Shown piece by piece: positions 50,350 to 56,650 of a stretch of 56,650 bases of DNA (the first letter of the stretch is position 1; every line of letters starts with the position of its first letter). Origin of the DNA: Phycisphaerae bacterium (GTDB lineage: Bacteria > Planctomycetota > Phycisphaerae > Sedimentisphaerales > UBA12454); contig JAPLMW010000077.1 of assembly GCA_026386845.1 (NCBI GenBank), positions 1 through 56,650 of the forward strand, read 5' to 3'. The notes under the pieces were generated by a model, which was not told the origin of the DNA, made no database searches, and saw only the letters and a list, made by a program, of their open reading frames with translations. The position numbers were made by a program, and so were the translations under genes.

Positions 50350-51282
50350 CTAAATATTCGCATATTGATTTCTTTTTAAAACATTATACGCCTTTATCAG
50401 TTCATTTATGCCGAACTGTAGGTTATATTTGGGTTTAAATCCTGTCAATTCTATTTTTTTATTACTGACAATATAATCCCTTTTGTCGGGATCCTGCCCC
50501 ATTTCTGATTCTAAAATATGAAATTCCGGCACAAATTTCTTAATTTCTTCACATAATTGGCGTTTACTTATATTACAGTCGCTTAGCCCGATGTTATACG
50601 GCTCATTTTTCATATTTTCAAAATTATCCAGACAATGAATAAATACTCTGGCGATATCACGAATATGAATATAATTCCGCTTAAAGTGCGCCTCGAAAAG
50701 AACTATAAAGCGGTCATATACCGCTCTATAAGTGAAATCATTAACCAGAAGGTCCAGACGCATTCTGGGGCTTGCGCCAAAAACGGTTGCCAGCCTCAAC
50801 GTAATGCTGTTGCCGGCACCAAGGATGGCTTTTTCTGCCTCCATTTTCAATTGGCCATATAAGGAAATCGGGTTTAAAGGGGTATTTTCGTCGCAAAATT
50901 TGTCTTTTTGTCCTATGCCATACCCGCTGTTGGTTGTCGGGTAAATTACTATTTGTTTTTTGCTGCATAAACTCAATATCATTTTTATTGCATCCAGAAT
51001 TACAGTCCGAGCCGCAATAGGGTCTCTGACACAAATCGGTGCCCCTGTCAAACAAGCCAAAGGCAGTATAACATCAACATCCTTTATATGTTTAGACATA
51101 AGTTTTTCATCACGCGTATCGCCGCGAACAATAGTCAGTTTTTCATAAAAGCAACTATCCAATAATGATGTCTGATTATACATAAAATTATCAATGGCGA
51201 TTACCTCATGACCTTTTCTTAATAATTCAGGACAAAGGACAGAACCAATGTAACCGGCCGCACCTGTAACTAAAATTCTCAC
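50350..51282 (-). CDS. NAD-dependent epimerase/dehydratase (extended SDR), GTG start
   Basis: ILVTGAAGYIGSVLCPELLRKGHEV, TTNSGYG, YGQLK. Confidence 0.92.
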   Translation of the reverse strand: MRILVTGAAGYIGSVLCPELLRKGHEVIAIDNFMYNQTSLLDSCFYEKLTIVRGDTRDEKLMSKHIKDVDVILPLACLTGAPICVRDPIAARTVILDAIKMILSLCSKKQIVIYPTTNSGYGIGQKDKFCDENTPLNPISLYGQLKMEAEKAILGAGNSITLRLATVFGASPRMRLDLLVNDFTYRAVYDRFIVLFEAHFKRNYIHIRDIARVFIHCLDNFENMKNEPYNIGLSDCNISKRQLCEEIKKFVPEFHILESEMGQDPDKRDYIVSNKKIELTGFKPKYNLQFGINELIKAYNVLKRNQYANI

Positions 51283-51536
51283 CTTATTACCTCCTTTACA
51301 GCGTTAATAATTTCTTCCACTCCGGGATAAAATGCTTCTTCTAAAACATAGCTGGCTGGTATAGGTATATCCGGCCAACCAATTCGCTGGATTGGTGCCT
51401 TTAAATAATTGAACCCTTTTTCCGCCCATAATAGCAGCAATTTCAACTCCTACTCCACCTGTTATCCAATCCGTATCAATAATAAGCAGACGACCTGTCT
51501 TTTTTACAGAATCAAGAATAATCTCTTCATTAAATC
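51279..51536 (-). pseudogene. 3' remnant of an E1-beta/transketolase C-terminal-domain gene with one frameshift
   Basis: Reads NEEIILDSVKKTGRLLIIDTDWITGGVGVEIAAIM / (frameshift) / AEKGFNYLKAPIQRIGWPDIPIPASYVLEEAFYPGVEEIINAVKEVIR*; no ORF start. Confidence 0.78.
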
Positions 51537-51544
51537 ATTCTTTC

Positions 51545-53062
51545 CTAAGATTCGGTTATATACTTCCGCTCTAATTTATATGATGCCATCTCTTTGACAT
51601 GTTCGACGATTCCAGGTCCAAACGCAGCCAATAGCATTTGGTGGTATTTGGGATTGTTGAAATAAGTACCAAAGGCCCTGTCACGGAATTTGAGTACCTC
51701 AACACCTTTTAAATAGTTTGTCGGCAGTGGTAAAGTATCATAAGCATGCTGAGAATAACCAGCCCAGTTTTCCGGTAAGGGCAGGCCTTTTTCCTTTACC
51801 TGATCATACAATTTGGAACCAGGATAAGCCATGGCACAATAAAAATTAGCAAATTCACAATTCAAGGTAAGGGCTAGATCCAGTGTTTCCTGCATACTCT
51901 TCATATCATCTTCCGGCAGACCAAAAAGATAGTTGGCAATAATATGAATACCGGCATTCCTGAAAGCTTCCACCGCAGTAAAGACATCCCTGTGCTTATA
52001 CCCTTTATGCACATTATCACATACATGTGAATTTCCGGATTCGATCCCAAGACATATCCAGTGGATACCAGCCTGTTTCATTCTCGCCAGAACTTCTCCA
52101 CTCCATAAATCGACTCTGGCATAAGCCCATATATTAAGATCATATCCGCGTTCTATGATAAGATCGCAGATACCCAGTACATGTTTTTTATTTAAGACAA
52201 AGATTTCATCAGCAAACTTTATGTTTTTTACGCCGTAGTCATTAACCAAGATATCTATCTGTTTTATAATAGACTGTGGAGACCATTTCCTGTAAGTACT
52301 CACCTCAGGAGAATACCCAAGAACCTTTTCTCCTGCTTTAAACGGAGCCTGAATACAACAGAAAGAACAGCAGAAAGGACATCCAAGAGTAGTATACAAA
52401 GAAGCATAAGGCTGACGTTTATTTATATGTGCAAAACATTGCCAATTATGGGCCCTGTACAACTGCATCGGAAGAAGGTCCCATGCAACACCTTCCATCT
52501 CACTGTCCAGGTCCATAACCAATGAGGCCGATTCATTATGAATGATATTATCGTCATCCCAATATAAAAGCCCTCTTACCTTCTCAAGAGCTGGTTTTTT
52601 CTGCTTCAGTACCTCTAAGAGCTCTACAACGGTATAGGGCCCTTCACCGTCACAGACAAAATCGCAATCTTCTTCACGTAACGTCTGCTCGGGAATCGCT
52701 GCAACATGCCCACCGACTAAAAGAACTTTTTGATCAGGGATGGTTTGTTTGATCTGACGGCAGGCGGTACTTACGGCAGGCATAACCATGGTCGAGGCAG
52801 AAGGGTTCTGTCCATAAACTACAATAGCTGTCAAAACAGGCCCAATCTGGGCAACACGCTGGGCAGTATCAACCGGACCAAGTCCTTCCGCGTTGGCATC
52901 TAAGATCTGTACACTATACCCTTTGTTCCGTACAAACGTCGCTATTAAACCTGCCCATATAGGAGGCTCTATTGCCGACAGATTACTACCTAATTTTTGA
53001 TAAAGCTGTTCTCTGTTACCCGGATTAATCAGCAATAAATCAAGCCTATTTTTTGCAGACAT
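51545..53062 (-). CDS. B12-binding-domain radical SAM protein
   Basis: N-terminal B12-binding-like domain and TTLGCPFCCSFCC (CxxxCxxC). Confidence 0.92.
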   Translation of the reverse strand: MSAKNRLDLLLINPGNREQLYQKLGSNLSAIEPPIWAGLIATFVRNKGYSVQILDANAEGLGPVDTAQRVAQIGPVLTAIVVYGQNPSASTMVMPAVSTACRQIKQTIPDQKVLLVGGHVAAIPEQTLREEDCDFVCDGEGPYTVVELLEVLKQKKPALEKVRGLLYWDDDNIIHNESASLVMDLDSEMEGVAWDLLPMQLYRAHNWQCFAHINKRQPYASLYTTLGCPFCCSFCCIQAPFKAGEKVLGYSPEVSTYRKWSPQSIIKQIDILVNDYGVKNIKFADEIFVLNKKHVLGICDLIIERGYDLNIWAYARVDLWSGEVLARMKQAGIHWICLGIESGNSHVCDNVHKGYKHRDVFTAVEAFRNAGIHIIANYLFGLPEDDMKSMQETLDLALTLNCEFANFYCAMAYPGSKLYDQVKEKGLPLPENWAGYSQHAYDTLPLPTNYLKGVEVLKFRDRAFGTYFNNPKYHQMLLAAFGPGIVEHVKEMASYKLERKYITES

Positions 53063-54005
53063 ACGACTCTTTCAATTGCGACATAATGGCCTGAACAATA
53101 CTTTTTTTGTCGAGTCCATACAAAGATTGGATATTATCTCTTCCTCCATACTTATAACAATACCCTGTTTTGAAATTCATTCCTATTCGTTTTACAGGTT
53201 TAAGCAACTGATTATCACACAATACTTCACAGACAGCGCTTCCCAAGCCACCGGGCAAGGTATGTTCCTCGAGAGTCACGATCTGTGCTGCATCTTTGAC
53301 TTTATTCACAAAAAGATCCTCGTTTATCGGAAACATATATACATCCACTACACCTGCTTTGATGCCGTTTTTCTTTAAATCTTCGCTGACATGGAGCGCA
53401 CGATGAACCATATTCCCAGTCGCTACAATACATACATCTGAACCAGATGCAAGTTCTGTTATACCAGTTGAAAAATCAGTGTTTTTATCATAGATAGTCG
53501 GCAGTACTTTCCTGTCCAGACGAACATAATTGGGATGGTCCAGTTTACACGACATATCAGCAAAGGCCTTTGCCATAACCGAATCAGTTGCATTATATAT
53601 CTTCAAGTTCGGCAAAATACGCAAAACAGAAAGATCATCAACCGCATGATGTGTAGGACCTGAATCATCGTAGCTTACTCCTGCACCAACACCAACAAGA
53701 GTAACAGGAAGATTCATGGAAGCCAGGTTGACCCGCGTATGTTCATAGCATCGCAGCGCAATAAATGGTGCAATCGCATATACAAATGCCTTCTTGCCGC
53801 TTAAAACTAACCCAGAGGCAACAGCAACACCCTGCTGTTCGGCAATTCCGACATCGATATATTGTGCTGATAGCTCTATTTTGAATTTATCAAGAGCTGG
53901 CGCCCCCATATCTGCTATCACGAGAACAACATCTTTGTCCTGCTTGGCAATCTCATAAATCCTGTCCCAAAACGCATCGCGTTGTGATATTTTTTCCATA
54001 AGCAA
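53046..54005 (-). CDS. Transketolase C-terminal half (split transketolase)
   Basis: IDVGIAEQQGVAVASGLVLSGKKAFVYAIAPFIALRCYEHTRVNLA; GGLGSAV. Confidence 0.93.
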   Translation of the reverse strand: MLMEKISQRDAFWDRIYEIAKQDKDVVLVIADMGAPALDKFKIELSAQYIDVGIAEQQGVAVASGLVLSGKKAFVYAIAPFIALRCYEHTRVNLASMNLPVTLVGVGAGVSYDDSGPTHHAVDDLSVLRILPNLKIYNATDSVMAKAFADMSCKLDHPNYVRLDRKVLPTIYDKNTDFSTGITELASGSDVCIVATGNMVHRALHVSEDLKKNGIKAGVVDVYMFPINEDLFVNKVKDAAQIVTLEEHTLPGGLGSAVCEVLCDNQLLKPVKRIGMNFKTGYCYKYGGRDNIQSLYGLDKKSIVQAIMSQLKESYVCKK

Positions 54006-54041
54006 TAACCCTTCATTATATTTTTAATACAAAGAATGATC

Positions 54042-54878
54042 CTATAAATATTGTAACTCTGCCTTAGCTGAGTGCACATCTTCTTCGCTGGTAGGTGGTA
54101 CACCATGCCACAGAGGTTTATCGCACATAAACGACACACCTTTACCTTTAACCGATTTGGCTATGACTACAAGAGGTCTGGAAGATTGCCTGGACCGCAC
54201 GCCTTTAAGAACACCCAGTATCTCTTCAAAAGAATGTCCGTCAATAGAAACTGCATTCCACCCAAAGGACTTCCATTTTTCCTCCAAAGGCTCCAACTGC
54301 AGCATATTCTCTGTAAAATTTGTTACGCCAAGATAATTTCTGTCAACAATAGCGACCAGATTATTCAATTTATTGTGATTGGCAAACATCGCAGCCTCCC
54401 AGATGGAGCCTTCATAACATTCCGCATCACCAAGCAAAGCATACACCATATGAAGTTCGCTGTTTAGCTTGGCTGCCAAAGCTATTCCGGTAGCAATCCC
54501 AAATCCCATACCCAGTGAACCGGAAGTTATTTCAGCTCCCGGCACACTATGCTGGAGATGAACACCAAACTTACCCTCCGCCTTACAAAAACCGCCAATA
54601 TCCTCCTTCGGAAAATAACCGACATCTGCCAAAATAGGATATAACAGTACACTGGCCTGCCCCTTGCTCATTATAAACCTGTCTCGACCTTCCCATGACG
54701 GGTTTTTAGGATCATACCTGAGAATCCCCCCATGATATAAAGCTACTAATATTTCCACGCTGGAGAAAGCTGATGTTACATGACCGGTTCTGGCTTCACA
54801 GCACATATCTAAAAGCACCTTACGGATCTCACTTGCCTTTTGCTGCAGTTCCCTAATATTTTTCCCATTTACAGTCAT
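54042..54878 (-). CDS. Transketolase N-terminal half (split transketolase)
   Basis: CCEARTGHVTSAFSSVEILVALY...GSLGMGFGIATGIALAAKL...LLGDAECYEGSIWEAAMFANHNKLNNLVAIVDRN. Confidence 0.94.
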   Translation of the reverse strand: MTVNGKNIRELQQKASEIRKVLLDMCCEARTGHVTSAFSSVEILVALYHGGILRYDPKNPSWEGRDRFIMSKGQASVLLYPILADVGYFPKEDIGGFCKAEGKFGVHLQHSVPGAEITSGSLGMGFGIATGIALAAKLNSELHMVYALLGDAECYEGSIWEAAMFANHNKLNNLVAIVDRNYLGVTNFTENMLQLEPLEEKWKSFGWNAVSIDGHSFEEILGVLKGVRSRQSSRPLVVIAKSVKGKGVSFMCDKPLWHGVPPTSEEDVHSAKAELQYL

Positions 54879-55012
54879 TTTGTTCTCACTTTCTTATACA
54901 TTACTTTTCCCCAAAGTTTAGGACTCTTGGTGCAAATTGTATCAACATCCATTCCCTGCTCAAGTATAAAATTAGCATTTGCAACTGGTACAGTTTTCGG
55001 GGGGCAGGTCAC
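54875..55012 (-). pseudogene. Short 3' gene remnant of unknown family ahead of the transketolase
   Basis: Reads ...VPVANANFILEQGMDVDTICTKSPKLWGKVMYKKVRTK*, stop overlapping the transketolase ATG (ATGA). Confidence 0.45.
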
Positions 55013-56118
55013 TTAAAGTCAACAGAAAACTTTTTCGGCAGATGTCTGCCGGAAATATGTATAACTGCTCCCGGCAACGAAGAAATCATCAGAAAAACTC
55101 GCTGGCATAACGCTAACGCTAACGCCGCTTCTGGTTCTACGCCGGCAAAATTAATGAACATATATGCCAATAATCCCTCTACTACTACTACACCGCCAAT
55201 ACTAACTGGCACTGAACCTAATACCCATGTCAATGTAAAGAAAACATAATAATATTCCAAACCGACTCCGATTCCAATATTTCTGCCAAGAATCCAAAAT
55301 CCTGTAATCGTCAGTATCAGCAAAAAAAACGTCAAACCAAATGCCGCAATAACCGCCAATGGTTTACTGCAATAAATCACAATCGCATCGTATAGTTTCT
55401 TTAAAGTTTTGGCACTGTAAAAATAAATTTTTGAAAATATTTTTCCGAATATTATCCTGCCGGATTTAAATATAAAAGCTAAAGCCGAAACAACCAATGC
55501 CACAATAACAAACCAAAGTAAAATATTACTATGGTCGCCAACGATTTTGAAAAAATTATCTTCACTAATTTTTCTTCTTGCTTCCGATGTAAGGAAAACG
55601 GCATAGGAAAAAGATGCTACCAGCAAAATGCTGAATAATCCGATTATACGGTCAACAAGCACACTTAATGCGGCCTCAAATCTCTTGTTAGTATGCTGTG
55701 TAACATACCAGGCACGAATTAAATCCCCCCCTACAGAACCTGGCATAAAATTACTGTAAAATAAACCCAAAAAATATAGCCTCACCACTGCAGAAAAACT
55801 TATAATAATTGATTGAGTTCTCAGCAATAGCCACCACCGAAAAGCCAACATTATCTGACCAACAACAAAAATCCCAAATGTTGCTCCAAAAACAAGCGGG
55901 CTTATCCGGCAAAATATTGACAGAAGCTTATCCCATCGCTGATCGCCGCTAAGCCATATCACCCCAAAAACAATGCCTGTTGAAACAACTAATATTCTCA
56001 GTAACAAAAAAGTGTATCTACTCTTCTTTTTTGTCGATTCTGATATCGCCTGATAAACAGCCTGCCGGCTACCAGGATTCACAAAGACGACATCGATATT
56101 GTTGTTATCCAAAGTCAT
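55009..56118 (-). CDS. LPG synthase-TM/UPF0104-like membrane protein with a chimeric N-terminus
   Basis: Multi-TM body (SFSAVVRLYFLGLFYSNFMPGSVGGDLIRAWY); first ~28 aa resemble a B12-radical SAM N-terminus. Confidence 0.85.
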   Translation of the reverse strand: MTLDNNNIDVVFVNPGSRQAVYQAISESTKKKSRYTFLLLRILVVSTGIVFGVIWLSGDQRWDKLLSIFCRISPLVFGATFGIFVVGQIMLAFRWWLLLRTQSIIISFSAVVRLYFLGLFYSNFMPGSVGGDLIRAWYVTQHTNKRFEAALSVLVDRIIGLFSILLVASFSYAVFLTSEARRKISEDNFFKIVGDHSNILLWFVIVALVVSALAFIFKSGRIIFGKIFSKIYFYSAKTLKKLYDAIVIYCSKPLAVIAAFGLTFFLLILTITGFWILGRNIGIGVGLEYYYVFFTLTWVLGSVPVSIGGVVVVEGLLAYMFINFAGVEPEAALALALCQRVFLMISSLPGAVIHISGRHLPKKFSVDFK

Positions 56119-56247
56119 AATTTTCCCGCTTTTTTTATTGCGTTTGCCGCAATAGACGGATTTTCAAGGCAATACTTTTTTAGCATCACTAATAGGGAGC
56201 ATTACATTTGACCGTTCAGCATAGAAATGTAAAAGTTATTATTTGTC

Positions 56248-56643
56248 TTATGCGTTCGATCCATTTTTTAAAACAGTACTTAATCCTAATAGATACAGTA
56301 ACGATATAATCGGCATCATTAAATTAAGACCGAAGTACATGCGACCGTCAAGACCGCCCATTGATACAGAAATATAGCCCATAGCGATTGAAAAAACTAC
56401 GTAGTAGGTTAAAAAACTTACAAACAAAAAAACTACCGGATTAAAAAATATTTTAGGCCTTTTTATCAAATCGATGATCAGCTTAATTAGTGCAACTACA
56501 AATATCAATACTGTGTACTTTAGAATATATATCAATGACTTCCACTTTGAAAGCAGTGACTTGTGAATAATGAGCGGCGAATTCACAGCATTAGTGTTTG
56601 CAGATAACAACCATGATCTGCCCTCATTCCTGCCACAGTTCAT
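56248..56643 (-). CDS. Hypothetical membrane protein, probably truncated by the window edge
   Basis: C-terminal TM segments; ORF reaches the end of the window. Confidence 0.45.
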   Translation of the reverse strand: MNCGRNEGRSWLLSANTNAVNSPLIIHKSLLSKWKSLIYILKYTVLIFVVALIKLIIDLIKRPKIFFNPVVFLFVSFLTYYVVFSIAMGYISVSMGGLDGRMYFGLNLMMPIISLLYLLGLSTVLKNGSNA

Positions 56644-56650
56644 ATAATGA

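Noticed and set aside
1-56650. CRISPR array, rRNA operon or IS element/transposase
   Set aside because: No regularly spaced repeats, rRNA-like segments or transposase ORFs were seen

Overview
The window looks like a planctomycete-type (Phycisphaerae-like, by gestalt only) chromosome segment with four blocks. (1) About 2-18.9 kb: a large flagellar cluster. It holds fliD (5' truncated), an flgBC-fliEFGHIJ-motE-like-motA-motB-motB2 run and fliOPQR-flhB on the minus strand, then fliK, flagellin and fliS on the plus strand. (2) About 19.1-22.2 kb: a ~1,018-aa fusion protein, read as TPR + SPINDLY/O-GlcNAc transferase (GT41) + kinase-like domain + SAM methyltransferase. It lies directly after flagellin/fliS. 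(3) About 22.6-40.7 kb: a complete V/A-type ATPase operon whose K subunit carries the Na+-ligand residues known from Enterococcus hirae NtpK, then a MacAB-like ABC exporter, an outer-membrane factor and an RND pump. (4) About 41.2-56.6 kb: an exopolysaccharide island with heptose activation genes (hddA/hddC-like), an E1/ColD-type PMP dehydratase with His in place of the PLP lysine, a GDP-fucose-synthase-like protein with Tyr->Phe in YxxxK, a split transketolase, a B12 radical SAM protein and several truncated gene relics. The most notable system is the GT41-kinase-methyltransferase fusion. A sigma-54-like promoter of the same type as those before flgB, fliK and fliO precedes it, which suggests a flagellin O-GlcNAc-phosphate-methyl modification enzyme co-regulated with the flagellum. 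All calls come from reading sequence and motifs; no database search was run.
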